Shown in pieces: positions 10,712 to 22,545 of a DNA stretch of 64,000 nt. This DNA is from Dugong dugon (Eukaryota > Chordata > Mammalia > Sirenia > Dugongidae). Position 1 is the first letter of the stretch, and each line of letters begins with the position of its first letter. Both the position numbers and the translations under genes were made by a program. The notes below the pieces were generated by a model that saw only the letters and a program-made list of their open reading frames with translations, was not told the origin of the DNA and did no database searches. The stretch spans positions 56,933,501 through 56,997,500 of the forward strand of contig CM057469.1 in the NCBI GenBank assembly GCA_030035585.1. The letters run 5' to 3'.

Positions 10712-11428
10712 AATTCTTTTTTTTTGTACTTTAGATGAAAGTTTACAGAACAAATAGTTTCTTGTTAAACAGTGCACATATTGCCCTGTGACAATGGTTA
10801 ACAACCTCACGACATGTCAACACTGTCCCTTCTCAACCCTAGGTTCCCTATCACCAGCTTTCCTGTCCTCTCCTTTCTTGTAGTCCTTGTCCATGGACTG
10901 TTGTACCTCATTAGTCCAGTTTTGTTTTATGGGGCTGTCTAATCTCCGGCTGAACGGTGAACCTCAGGAGTGACTTCACCACTGAGCTAAAAGGATGTCC
11001 GGGGACCATACTCTTGGGGTTTCTCTAGTCTCTGTCAGACCAGTAAATCTGGTCTCTTTTTGTGAGTTAGAATTTTGTTCTACATCCTTCTCCAGCTCTG
11101 TCCGCTGTTGTGATCCCGATCAGACAGTCAGTGGTGGTAGCCGGGCACCATCAAGCTGCACTGGACTCAGTCTGGTGGAGGCCGTAGTAGCTATGGTCCA
11201 TAAGCCCTTTAGACTAATCTTTTCCTTGTATCCTGTTCTCTTCATTCTCCCTCGCTCCCAAAGGGGTGAGACCAGTGGAGCATCTTAGATGGCTGCTTAC
11301 AGGCTTTTAAGACTCCAGACGCTACTCACCAAGGTATAATGTAGAACATTTTCTTTATAAACTGTGTTATGCCAATTGAGCTAGATGTTCCCTGAGACCA
11401 CAGTCCCCACAGCCCTCCGCCCAGCAGT

Positions 11429-14400
11429 TCAGTCCCTCAGGGAGTTTGGATGTGTCTGTGGAGCATCCATGACCTGTCCTTGTACAAGCTGTGCTGACTT
11501 CCCCAGTATTGTCTTACCCTTCACCAAAGTTACAACGTCTATTGTCAATATAGTTCCCTCCCTGCTATCCCTCATAACCAACAAAGATTGTTTCTTTTTG
11601 TGTGTAAACTTTTTCATGAGTTTTAACAAAGGAGGTCTCATACAATATTTGTCGTTTTGTGATTGATTTATTTCACTCAGCATAATGTCCTCCAGTTTCA
11701 TCCATGTTATGAGATGCTTCACAGATTCGTCATTGTTATTTATCATTGCATAATAGTCCACTGTATGTATGTACCATAGTTTGTTTATCCATTCATCTGT
11801 TGACGGGCATCTGGGTTGTTTCCATCTTTTTGCTATTGTGAACAATGCTGCAATGAACATAGGTGTGCATATGTCTATTCGGGTGACGGCTCTTATTTCT
11901 CTAGGATATATTCCTAGGAGTGGGATTGCTGGATCATATGGTATTTCTATTTCTAGCTTTCTAAGGAAGTGCCATATCATGTTCCAAAATGTATGTATCA
12001 TTATGCATTCTCACCAGCAATGCATAACAGTTCCAATCTCCCCACAGCCACTCCAACATTTGTTATTTCCAGTTTTTTGATTCGTGCCAGTAATGCCAGG
12101 GTGAGAAGGTATCTCATTGTGGTTTTAACTTGCATTTCTCTAGTGGCTAGTGATCACGAGCATTTCCTCATGTGTCTGTTGGCCACTTGAATGTCTTCTT
12201 TGGTGAAGTGTCTGTTCATTTCCTTTGCCCATTTTTTAGTTGGATTATTTGTCTTTTTTTTTATAGAGGTGTTGGATTTTCTTGATTTTAGAGCTTAGAA
12301 CTTTGTCTGACTTGTACTGTCCAAAATTTTTTTCCCAGTCTGTAGGTTCTCTTTTTACTCTTTTGGTGAATTCTTTTGATGAGCATAAGTGTTTAATTTT
12401 TAGAAGATCCCAGTTATCTCGCTTATCTTCTGGAGTTTGTGTGTTGTTGGTTATGGTTTGTATCCTGTTAATGCCATGCATTAGGGACTCTAGCGTTGAT
12501 CCTATTTTCTCTTCTATGAACTTCATAGTTTTTGGCTTTATATTTAGGTCTTTGATCCATTCTGAATTAGTTTTTGTATATGGTGTGAGGTATGGGTCCT
12601 GTTTCACATTTTTGCAGACGGACATCCAGTTTTGCCAACACTATTTGTTAAAAAGACTGTCTTTTCCCCATTTGATGGACTTTGGGCCCTTGCTGAAGAG
12701 CAGGTGACCATTGGTGGATGGATTTACATCTGGGTTCTCAATTCTCTTCTATTGGTCAATGTACCTGTCATTGTACCAATACCAGGCTGTTTTGAGTACC
12801 ATAGCCGTATAATAGGTTCTGAGGTCAGATAGTGCGAGTCCTCCTACTTTTTTCTTCCTCTCCAATAATACTTTATTTATCCAGGGCCTCTTCCCTTTCC
12901 ATATAAAGTTAATGATTAGTTTTTCCATCTCTTTAAAGAATGTTGTTTGTATATGGATCGTGATTGCATTGTATTTGTAAATTGCTTTCCGTAGAATTGT
13001 CATTTTCACAATGTTGAGTCTACCTATCCATGAGCATGGTATGTTTTTCCATTTATGTAGATCCCTTTGGGTTTCTTGCAGTAGTGTTTTGTAGTTTTCT
13101 TTGTATAGGTTTTTTACATCCCTCATTAGATTTATTCCTAGGTATTCTATTTTTTTAGGGGCTATTATAAATGATATTGTTTCCCTGATTTCCTTTTCAT
13201 CATTCTCTTTACTGGCATATAGGAATCCAACCAATTTTTGTATGTTTATCTTGTATCCTGCTACTCTGATGAATCTTTCTATTAGTTCCAGTAGTTTTCT
13301 CATGGAGTCTTTAGGGTTTTCTATGTGTAGTATCATATCATCCACAAACAGGGACAGTTTAACTTCTTCATTACCAATTTTGATTCCCTTTATTTCTTTT
13401 TCTTGCCTTATTGCTCTAACTAGAATCTCCAGCACAATGTTAAATAGGAGTGGTGATAAAGGGCATCCTTGTCTTGTTCCTGTTTTCAGGGGGAAAGTTT
13501 TCAGCCTCTCTCCATTAAGAATGATGTTGGCTGTTTATTTTTCAGAGATTCTCTTTATTATGTTGAGAAATTTCCCTTCTATACCTATTTTATTGAGAGT
13601 TTTTATCAGGAATGGGTGTTGGAATTTGTCAAATGCCTTTACTGCACCAATTGAGATGATCATGTGATTCTTTTCTTTCCTTTTATTTATGTGATGGATT
13701 ACATTGATTGATTTTCTAATGTTGAACCATCCTTGCATAACTGGTATGAATCTTACTTGGTCGTGGTGTATTATTTTTTTGATATGATGCTGAATTCTAT
13801 TGACTAGAATTTTGTTGAGAATTTTTGCATCTATATTCGTGAGAGAAACTGGTCTGTAATTTTCTTCTTTTGTGGCATCTTTGCCTGGTTTTGGTATCAG
13901 GGTTATGCTGGCTTCATAAAATGAATTCGGAAGGATCCCTTCCTTTTCTGTGTTCTGAAATAGTTCGAGTAGAACTGGTATAAGCTCTTCTCTGAATGTT
14001 TGGTAGAATTCTTCAGTGAAGCCACCTGGCCAGGGCCTTTTTTGTTGGGAGTTTTTTTTTTTTTTTTATTACCTTTTCAATATCTTCTCTTCCTATGGGT
14101 CTGTTCAGATTTTCAACATCACTTTGTGGTAGTTTGGGTAGGTAGTGTGTTTCTAGAAATTTACCCATTTCCTCTAGGTTTTCAAATTTGTTGGAGTGTA
14201 GTTCTTTGTAATACTCTGTTATGATCCTTTTTATTTCAGTTGGTCTGTTGTAATGTCCCCCATTTCATTTCTTATTTGGGTTATTTGCATCCTCTCCTGT
14301 TTTTCTTTTGTCACTCTGGCCAGTGGTTTATCGATTTTGTTGCTTCTTTCAAAGAACCAACTTTTGGTTTTGTTGATTCTTTCTATTGTTTTTCTATTCT

Positions 14401-15416
14401 CTATTTCATTTATTTCTGCACTGATCTTTCCTTTCTTCTAGTGGTGGGTTTTTTGTTGTTGTTGTTGTTATTGTTCTATTTGGTCAAGTTTTGATTTTGT
14501 CCCTTTCTTCTTTTTTGATCTGTACATCTATCGCTATAAATTCTCCTCTGAGGACTGCCTTTGCTATGGCCCAAAGGTTTTGGTATGATGTGTTTTCATT
14601 CTCATTTGATTTTAGGAATTTTTTGATTCCATCTCTGATTTCTTCTATTACCCAGTGATGTGTAAGCAGGGTGCTTATTTGGTTTCCATGTAATTGATTT
14701 TTTTTTTCCTTGCTCTTCCTGTTGTTAATTTCTACCTTGATGGTGTTGTGGTCGGAGAAGATACTTTGTATTATCTCAGCATTTTGGATCTTGTTGAGGA
14801 TTGCTCTGTGGCCTAAGATGTGGTCTATTCTGGAGAACGTTCCATGTGCATTGGAAAAGAATGTGTACTTTGCAGCTGTTGGGTGTAATGTTCTATATAT
14901 GTCTATGAAGTCAACTTGGCTGATTGTGCCCTTTAGGTCTTCTGTATCCTTGTTGAGTTTCTTTCTAGCTGTTCTGTCCTTTACCAAGAGTGGTGTGTTG
15001 AAGCCTCCTACTATTATTGTGGAACTGTCAATTTCTCTTTTTAGTGATTTTAGAGTTTGTTTTATGTATTTTGGAGCCCTGTCACTGGGTGCATAGATAT
15101 TTATTATGGTTATGTCTTCATGATGGATCTTCCCCTTAATCATTATATAGTGTCCTTCTTTGTCCTTTATAGTGGATTTTGTTTTAAAGTCTTGCCACTC
15201 CTGCTCTTTTTTGGTAGCTGTTTGCTTCGTTGTATTTTTTTCCATCCTTTGATATTAATAAATTTGTCTTTGTTTCTAAGATGTGTCTTTTGTAGACAGC
15301 ATATTGATGCATCCTGTTTTTTTTATCCATTCTGTCTCTCTCCATCTCTTTATGGGTGCATTTAGGCCATTTACATTCAGTGTAATTATTGATAGATGTG
15401 AGTTTATTGCTGTCAT
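11429..15416 (-). pseudogene. L1 ORF2 (endonuclease/reverse transcriptase), decayed
   Basis: ORF2 encodes the endonuclease and reverse transcriptase that nick DNA and copy the L1 RNA in place. The start at 15416 is chosen because translation then gives MTAINSHLS followed by IITLNVNGLNAPIK, the standard L1 ORF2 opening. The endonuclease lies at 14484-15245 and keeps 'INIYAPSDRAP', 'RIDHILG' and 'SDHN'. The motif normally reading GDFNTPL is GGFNTPL, so a catalytic aspartate is lost. The reverse transcriptase is at 12749-13435 and retains the F-x-DD motif as [13 protein letters not shown]. The C-terminal piece (11429-12001) has '[14 protein letters not shown]' and '[16 protein letters not shown]'. 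The open pieces lie in different frames, implying at least four disruptions. The last piece stays open about 70 codons beyond where the human protein ends. Confidence 0.88.
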
Positions 15417-15858
15417 TTTGTAGTTCTTTTTTTCTTTGTGGTGCTGACTTTTTTTGTTCCTCTTACTCTCCGGTACTGAATTCCTTTTGTTTGTGGATTT
15501 TTATTCTTTTTTTTTTTTTTTTTTTTTTTTTTGGTAGGTTTTGTTTTTACTGAGATTTTATGTTTTTCTTCTTTATTTTGATGAGTAGGTTTGTTAACTT
15601 TCTTTGTGGTTATCTTGAACTTTACCCTTATCTTCCTAGGTTTGAAGCAGTCTATTATTAGTTGGTACCACCTTGCTTTCCTCTCCATTAGAAGGTTCTA
15701 TACCTACACCATTTATTCCCTCTTTTATTGTTCTGATGCTGTTGTCATTTACAGATTAACCTCTCTGGTTTCCTGTTGTAATTCTTTTGGTTTTGGATAG
15801 TCCTTGAGAGTTCATTTCCTAGGCTGGTATCTGGCTTGTACAATCTTGTGTCCTAGAT
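15417..15858 (-). other. L1 inter-ORF spacer with long poly-A
   Basis: About 440 bases separate ORF1 and ORF2, against about 60 in human L1. It contains a run of 26 T on the plus strand (15507-15532), which is poly-A in L1 sense. The lysine-rich 91-codon frame here is a product of that run. Confidence 0.6.
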
Positions 15859-16844
15859 TCAGCCTGTGGTCTGATATTGTTTGTTCTCAGACCAAAGGCC
15901 TCCTTTTAATGAGTCTTGTAAGTTTTGTTTGATTTTTACACAGTCCCTTAATTTCTGTTTATCTGGAAATGACCTAATTTCACCATCACATTTGAATGAG
16001 AGTTTTACAGGATATGTTATTCTTGGCTCGCAATTCTTTTCTTTCAAGGTTTTATATATGCCATCCCATTGTGTTCTTGCCTGCATGGTTTCTGCTGAAT
16101 ACTCCGAGCTTAGTCTTATTGTTTCTCCTCTGTATGTGAGTTTTTGTTTTTCTCAAGCTGCTCTCAGGATTCTGTTTCTCTTTGGTTTTAGCAAGTGTGA
16201 TTATGATATGCCTTGGTGATTTTCTTTTGGGGCCTATCCTATATGGGGTTCATTGAGCTTCTTGGATAGTAAGCTTTTCATCTTTCATAGTATGGGGGAA
16301 GTTTTCTGTCAGCAATTCTTCTTTTTCTGTTTTCTTCCCCTGTTCTGGAACTCCAATCACTCACACATTTTTGCTTTTGATTTTATCCCACATAATTCTC
16401 AGGGTCTCTTCATTTTTCTTTCTTCTTTTTTCTGATTTTTCCTCAAACAGAGTTGTATCCAAGTGTTTGTCTTCAATGTCGCTGATCCTATCTTCCATCA
16501 TTTCAAACCTGCTCATCAGCCCTTCTACGACACTGTCCATTTCTGAAATCTTGTTTATCTTTTGGATTTCTAATTGTTGTTTTTGTATAATTCTAGTTGT
16601 GAATTTATTTTAGCATTTTGTTCCTGTATTATTTTCTTGAATTCTTTTTTTTGTATTTTCCATGAATTTGTCTGCCTTTTCCATGAATTTGTCTATTTTT
16701 TTTCTCATTTTTGTCTGCTTTTTGCTTCAACTCTTGGATAATTCTGAGTATTAGAGATTTGAATTCTATATCAGGTAGTTCTAGTGCCTTTTCTTCTGCT
16801 GGAAAGTCATCTGGTGTTTTATTTTGGACACCTACTGGAACCAT
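15859..16844 (-). pseudogene. L1 ORF1 (RNA-binding protein), decayed
   Basis: ORF1 protein coats L1 RNA. The start at 16844 opens a frame with 'MVPVGVQNKTPDDFPAEEKA' and continues into a heptad-like stretch (LILRIIQELKQKADKNEKK), fitting the coiled-coil start of ORF1p. The C-terminal end is at 15859-16086, with 'CEPRITYPVKLSFKCDGEIR' and 'FPDKQKLRDCV', the hallmark of the ORF1 C-terminal domain. Total length, about 328 codons, is near the human 338. The middle is interrupted by frame changes and stops. Confidence 0.8.
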
Positions 16845-18532
16845 CCTGTCCTGTTTTTGTATGTTTTGATATTGTCTGCTGTATTCGGGGCATTCAGTAG
16901 TTATTTTCCTTGTTTATTGATTGTAGATTTGTTTGTTTTGTCCTGATTTTTTGTTTTATTTTGTTATGTCTGAGCAGGCAGGCTGTGCATTCTTTGTTGT
17001 TTGCTCATCTGTCGGCACGATACTTTTCACCTCCTTTCTCTTTGGGTAGGGTCAGTCACTCAGGTATGGTACATCAGCGGAGGACCAGCTGAAGGGGAGT
17101 TGCTGGGATGGGTTGTTTGTGGCATGTACTAGGGCCAACAAGGCGGGCCAGGAATCAGTGCAGGGCAGGTTCCAGTAGGCCATGCCTTTGCTTCTTAGGA
17201 GTGTGATGTTCAGCGTATGGTGCAGGTAGGCAGGAAGGAGGGGGGAGACTGTGATGTGTGGAGCTAAAATGGGTATGGGAAAGAGGAGAGAGAGGAGAGA
17301 GGAACAGGAGCCAAAAATATACCCACAAATAAAAAAGAGTGCTAACGGTGCTTGCTGTTGGAGTGGACAGCTGATAGACTGAGAAATGGATAAAAACAAA
17401 AAGGAAAAAAGAAGAAAAAGAAAAAGAGTAAATGAAAAAAATGAATAAATGAAAATTAGAGAACAAAAAAGAAAATCCCCCAGGGATCCCACTGGTGTGG
17501 CCACTAGGACTGGGGAAATTGTTCCCAGGCTGTGAAGTACAGCCTGGCTAGAAGGGGTAGAGGTGTCACACAGCGCCAGGTATTCAGGAGACAGGAAGAG
17601 AACATAAATATAGAGAGACGAGAAACTGGAAATGAAGAAAGACAAAAAAAGAAAAAGAGAGAGAAAAAAAAAACAAGGAAAAAGAAATGGCCCCAGAGAT
17701 GTCATTGGACATTTGCGCAGAGTAAGGGAGTAGCTCTCAAGCCACGCAGTACTGCCTGGCCAGAAGGGGCTCCCAAGCCAAGAAAAGAAAAAGAAAACAA
17801 ACAAATCAAAACAGAAAAAACCAGAACAAACAAACAAACAAAGCCCTGAGATGTCCCACCAGTGTGGCGGCATGGGCCGGGAAGCAGTTTCACTGTCGAG
17901 CAGTGTTTTGCAGCCTTTCAGGAAGAAGCAAAGATGGCACATGGGCCCAGGTATTTGACAGAAAGGAGGGGGAGGTGGTGAGAGGTAAGGAAGAAATCAA
18001 AAGAAGGGGAAAAAAGCAACACCAGCAGCGAACAAACAGCACTCAGGGAGCCAGCCAGTGTGGGTGGGTGGAATCCAAGTGACACTGGGGTGAAGCCGGT
18101 GCATCCCGGCAAAGAGACTGTGGCCACAGGAAGCAGAGGAGGCCGAGTAGGGGTGAAAAAGGATGGGGAGTGAGAAAGTGTATATTGCTGGTTTACCGGT
18201 TGTTCTGTCTCCTGCTGGAAACTCCATGAAGCTGCTTTCTCATACCCCCTGTTTGTGGATCTCCAGTAGAAGTCTAAGATGGTGGGTCCATGCTGCAGTA
18301 GCTGATAGGGGACCTCTGTACGTATCTCTCCTCACTCTCTGTTCTCAGTCAGTTTCTTATTCCATTCTATTCAGTGCTTGGCTGAGTTCTTTATCTTTTC
18401 ATTTGATGCTTAAGGTTTCAGGATTGACGTGTGTCTCTGTTTTACTTAGTTTTTCGGATCTTTGCTGTGAAGGGATGGCATGGTGCTTGTCTATAGTGCC
18501 ATGTTGCCTGGAAGTCCTGGTTTTGGTTTTTA
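16845..18532 (-). promoter_or_regulatory. L1 5' UTR with diverged tandem units
   Basis: This is the leader that should carry the internal promoter. Diverged repeat units recur near 17467, 17685, 17843 and 18035, each with wording like 'atcccactggtgtggccac' or 'atgtcccaccagtgtggcgg', separated by A-rich tracts (plus strand). A sense-strand frame of 296 codons runs through it (17052-17942). It is rich in Phe, Leu and Ser and owes its openness largely to pyrimidine-rich sense sequence. Confidence 0.7.
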
Positions 18533-18539
18533 ATTAATA

Positions 18540-18985
18540 CTTGATGTAAGTAGGCAATGACTCCAAAATAATTAATCTCCTGCTATATAAAACCCTAAAT
18601 GTTATTTTCTGGCCCACAAATATCAATCAGCTTGGATACCAAGTTTACTAGACAAGGGCATATATAAACAGAAACTTATCCTTAACTTTCCATTTTTTAT
18701 TCCACATACTTTCCATTCTTATTACTACTGTTGTCACCTATATTACATCAATATACATTATAAAATCATCAACACAGTATTATAAGTTCTTCCATAAACA
18801 GTCATATCACTCACATGTCTTTTAAAGAACTGTGTGTGTGTGTGTGTGTGTGTATACATGTATAGATATTTTTCTTTATATTTATTCATATATTTACTCT
18901 TTACTCTTTCTGGTGCTCTTCATTCCTTACTGTGGATCCAAGATGCCATCTAGTATAATCTTACCTCAAACTAAAAAAACTTCAT
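18540..18985. other. Unassigned stretch with (TG)n
   Basis: Contains a TG microsatellite at 18831-18853. Otherwise nothing recognised. Confidence 0.5.
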
Positions 18986-20890
18986 TTTAGCATTTCTTGT
19001 AGTACTAGTCTGTTGTTGACAAATTCTGTTTTTGTTTATTCGAAGATGTCTTTATTGTGCCTTTATTTTTTAAGAATAACTTCATTAAATCAAAAAAAAA
19101 ATCTTCTTTCAAACTTTTCTTTTTTCAGCCCTTTACATATATTTTTTCAATGTCTTCTGGCTCCCATAGTTTCCACTACAAAGTCATCCATTTCTCTTAT
19201 CAGCAATTTCTTTGTATATAATGTGTCATTTGTTTCTAAACTGACTGCTTTCAATATTTTTATCTTTCAGCCATTTGACTATGCTGTATCCAGGAGTCAT
19301 TTTCTCTGTGTTTATTCTTCTGGGTTTGTTGAGTTTCATAAAACTTAAAATTTATGTTTTCCATTAAATTTTGGCAGCCATAATTTCTTCAAATAATTTT
19401 TCTGATCGGTTTTTCTCTTTCCTACTGGAATTCCAATTACACATATGTTGAACTGCTTCATAATGCCTCATAGGTTTCTGAGGTTCTGTTTGTTTTTCTT
19501 TAATCTTTTTTCTCTCTGGTCTTTGAATTTTATAATTTATACTGATTCTTTTTTTCAAATTTACTAATTCTTTCTTTTTTCATTTCCAATATGCTGTTTA
19601 GCCAATCTAGATTTTTAAAAATTTACTGACTGTATTTTTCAGCTCTTGGATTTGTATTTTATGTATAGTTATCATTTCCTGTGCCATCCTCACAATCATT
19701 GTTATGCTTGAGCCCATTGTTGCAGCCACTGTATCAATCCATCTCGTTGAGTGTCTTCCTCTCTTTAACTGACCCTCTACTCTACCAAGCATGATGTCCT
19801 TCTCCAGGGACTGGTCCTTCCTGATAACATGTCCAAAGTACGTGAGGTGAAGTCTTACCATCCTCACTTCTAAGGAGTATTCTGTCAAATATTTGAACAT
19901 ATTTTCTTTTAATTTCATAAACATAATTATAATAGCTACTTTCAAGTTTTTAGCAAATTCATCATATGGGCCCATGCAGAATCAGTTTCTATTGACTGTC
20001 TTTTTTTTCCCCCCAAGTATGGGTCTCAGTGTACTGTCTTTCTGCACATCTTATAATTTTGTGGTTGAAAACTGGATATTGTTACTGCTACTTATTATTC
20101 TGCTTTGTTCTTCTGAGAATTATTGGGTTTTTTTCTATTAATCAGTTAAACATGCCTGGATTCAAACTAAAAATATTTTTTCTCCCCAAGTTATGCAGCC
20201 TGGGACTTCTTATAGCTGCTTCATTAGCCTGACCCCTGTAGGTCTCCCTGTTCCTGAGAAATTGAGCAGTGAACCAAAGATTTGGGCAGAAATGGAGCTC
20301 ATTATTTCTATGGTTTCTTGGTTCTAGTTGCCTCCTTAATTTCCAGCAGCTCTGCTTACTTTGGGTCTATATCATGATACTCCAAATTTATCCAGCTTCA
20401 GCTTTCTGCCACCTGTACTATGCAGAGCTGAAAAATGCACTCAGTTAAGTAAAGCATCCAACTCATAGATCTGGATCTGTATACCTATATTTTTCAAAAG
20501 TAGATTTCACTCTAGGGTCTGCCTTTGTTTTTTTTTTTTTGTTTGTTTTTGTTTTTTGTTTTTGTTTTTTTTTGCTAAGCCTCCTGACTGAACGTTAAGT
20601 ACTTTAGCAGTCATTCATATATGCTTTGAATTTGTGTCGCCTTCTTCTGAGGGCCTTGTGCTGCTAGGATTTTTCTTCAAATTTCTAGCCACTTTACTCT
20701 GATCTCTGGGATCATTAACTAGTAAGGCTGTAGTTTTTTTTTTGTTGTTTGTTTGTTTGTTTGTTTTTCCCCTACCACTTTCCACAACCATAGCTATAAG
20801 AGTTGGGCCTCATCCTTGTGCCATGAGCCACAAATTTATGATTCTTACCCCTTCCAGTTTCAGGTTTTCAAAACCCTTCCAGTTGAAGGC
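18986..20890 (-). repeat. Old L1 or HAL1-like 5' half, split by an RTE piece
   Basis: The plus strand has 'ctggaattccaattacacat', 'aggtttctgaggttctgttt' and 'taatcttttttctctctggt', the reverse complement of the ORF1 and upstream region of old mammalian L1/HAL1 elements. An RTE fragment interrupts it at 19663-19880. T-rich tracts near 20527-20572 and 20733-20768 may be tails of further insertions. The right boundary is uncertain. Confidence 0.5.
19663..19880 (-). repeat. RTE (BovB-type) 3' fragment
   Basis: 'tgagcccattgttgcagcca', 'accaagcatgatgtccttct' and 'tgataacatgtccaaagta' match the other RTE 3' ends in this window. The minus-strand frame gives 'RWIDTVAATMGSS', the RTE C-terminal motif. 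Confidence 0.85.
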
Positions 20891-21104
20891 TTCTGTTTGC
20901 TTTTCAATGCTTTCCTGCATCTTTATATTGATTTTTTTAATACAGTATTTTACAGTTTTTATCTGCGGCTGCTTTACTCCTTTGTCATTAACTTCATTTT
21001 TTGGGCTATCATTTATCACACCTCTAATGGATGTCAAATAATATACTCATAAATTACATGTGATCTCTAGCTTATCCAGTACAACTATTTGATTAGATTT
21101 ATGC

Positions 21105-21205
21105 TAAGTCTGAGCTCAAAGAGGTTAACTAATTTGCCCAAGGTCACTTAAATAATAACTTCTTGTGTTAGGAATTAAACCCAGGTCTCTCTGACTCTAA
21201 CATTA
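21105..21205 (-). repeat. MIR fragment
   Basis: 'gaggttaactaatttgccca' followed by 'aggtcactt' and 'ggaattaaacccaggtct' is antisense MIR. Confidence 0.65.
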
Positions 21206-21234
21206 TTTGCTAATACATTTTGTATAGTCAAATA

Positions 21235-21480
21235 ATAATGATAGTTTATGTTTAATGGCCTCTTACTATAAGTCAGGCATGATTTTAGGAAGCTTATAAT
21301 TAATTCATTAATTCTAATTAATACATTTAGTCCTCACAATAAGCCTATTGTCAACCCATTTTACAAATGAGAAAACTGAGCCACAGTTTAGCTTGTCTAA
21401 AGTCACACTGACAGTAAGTAAGTTCTATAGTCAAGATTCAAATGCAGGTAATCTCTCCAGATTCAGAAACAGATTAAACC
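21235..21480 (-). repeat. MIR SINE
   Basis: 'acccattttacaaatgagaa', 'aactgagccacag' and 'aagtcacactgacagtaagt' read as antisense MIR, with 'agtcctcacaataagcctat' upstream. Confidence 0.8.
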
Positions 21481-21550
21481 TGGAGCCTAAAATGTTTTCT
21501 AGAATTGAAAAAAAATACAGTGTATAGACCTGTAAAGATAATTAACTATG

Positions 21551-21737
21551 TTGTTGTTGTATGCCGAATCATAGCAACCCTACAGAACAGAGTAGAACTT
21601 CCACATAGGTTTTCCATAGCTATAATCTTTATGGAATTAGATTGCCACATCTTTCTGCCATGGAGGAGCTGGTAGGTTCAAACTGTTGACCTTTTGGTTA
21701 GTAGCCAAGTATTTAACCATTGGGCCACCAGGGCTCT
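21551..21737 (-). repeat. AfroSINE
   Basis: Starts with the 'gttgttgttg' tail (reverse strand) and ends 'ggccaccagggctct', the reverse of the SINE head, with 'ccttttggttagtagccaag' inside. Confidence 0.88.
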
Positions 21738-22217
21738 TTATAATTGACTATAGCCTCCTAAACTGTGAAATGTCATAAAAATGGCTTCTGTCCTGTTTAA
21801 TTCAGAAATTGGTATTAAAATGAAAGCATTATAAAACAATAGAACGTTTAGAGCTATTATAAAATGATATTAATATCAATTGGTAAACCTTTCCAAAATC
21901 TCATAATTCATTGATTCAAACAAATATTGTGATGGTTAAGGTTGTGTGTCATCTTGGCCGGGCCATGATTCTCAGTGGTTTGGCAGTTATGATGTAGTTT
22001 GTCAGCTATGTAATAAGATCTCCATAATGAGATCTGATATAATATAACCACCTCCATGATGAGATCTGCTATGAGCAGCCAATCAGTTGAAACGGAGTTT
22101 CCTTGGGGGTGTGACCTGCATCTAATACATGTGGGCTTTTTGGCAAAGCTCACTAGCTTTTGCTCGCTCTGGATCCTGCATCTGACTTCCAATTCTTGGG
22201 ACTTGAGCTAACAGCTT

Positions 22218-22366
22218 ACCTGTCAATCTCGGGATTCATCAGCCTCTGCAGCCTGTGAGCCAGCACCCTGCCATTTTACCTGCCAGTCTTGGGATTCTTC
22301 AGCCCCCGTAGCCCGTGAGCCAGAGGCCTGTGGTCTTACTTGCTGATCTTGGGTTTGTCAATCCTG
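22218..22366 (+). repeat. 60-bp tandem repeat inside the LTR
   Basis: Units start at 22218 ('acctgtcaatctcgggattc'), 22278 ('acctgccagtcttgggattc') and 22338 ('acttgctgatcttgggtttg'). The period is exactly 60 bases and the third unit is partial. Confidence 0.9.
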
Positions 22367-22469
22367 AAACTACAGGAGTCAGGAGAAGCCTCCAATCTGA
22401 TCCATGGACTTGGGACTTTCCAGCCTGTACAATCACGTGAGCCATTTCCTTGATATAAATCTCTCTATA

Positions 22470-22545
22470 CAGATAGATTAGATAGAGCAATAGATAGATA
22501 ATTTATAGATAGATGATAGATAGATAGATTGATTGATTAACTGAT
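22470..22545. repeat. GATA-rich microsatellite
   Basis: Imperfect gata/gatt units near the LTR 3' end. Confidence 0.85.

Larger units (their letters stand above)
10712..18532 (-). mobile_element. Near full-length L1 LINE
   Basis: This is a roughly 7.8-kb L1 on the minus strand with all parts in order: 5' UTR (about 16845-18532), ORF1 (about 15859-16844), an unusually long spacer (15417-15858), ORF2 (11429-15416) and 3' UTR ending in a poly-A tract (T-run near 10712-10720). The 5' end is placed where the GC-richer leader stops, at 'atgttgcctggaagtcctgg' on the plus strand. Both ORFs are broken by several frameshifts or stops, so the copy is dead. I could not find a convincing target duplication. 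This probably reflects the stacked L1 ends at its 3' side. The subfamily is inferred to be elephant-lineage specific because its 3' end recurs at 10346 and 29706. Confidence 0.88.

Noticed and set aside
17052-17942. 296-codon frame as a host membrane protein
   Set aside because: It lies wholly within the L1 leader, is low in complexity, and follows from a pyrimidine-rich strand. It is kept only as an L1 observation.
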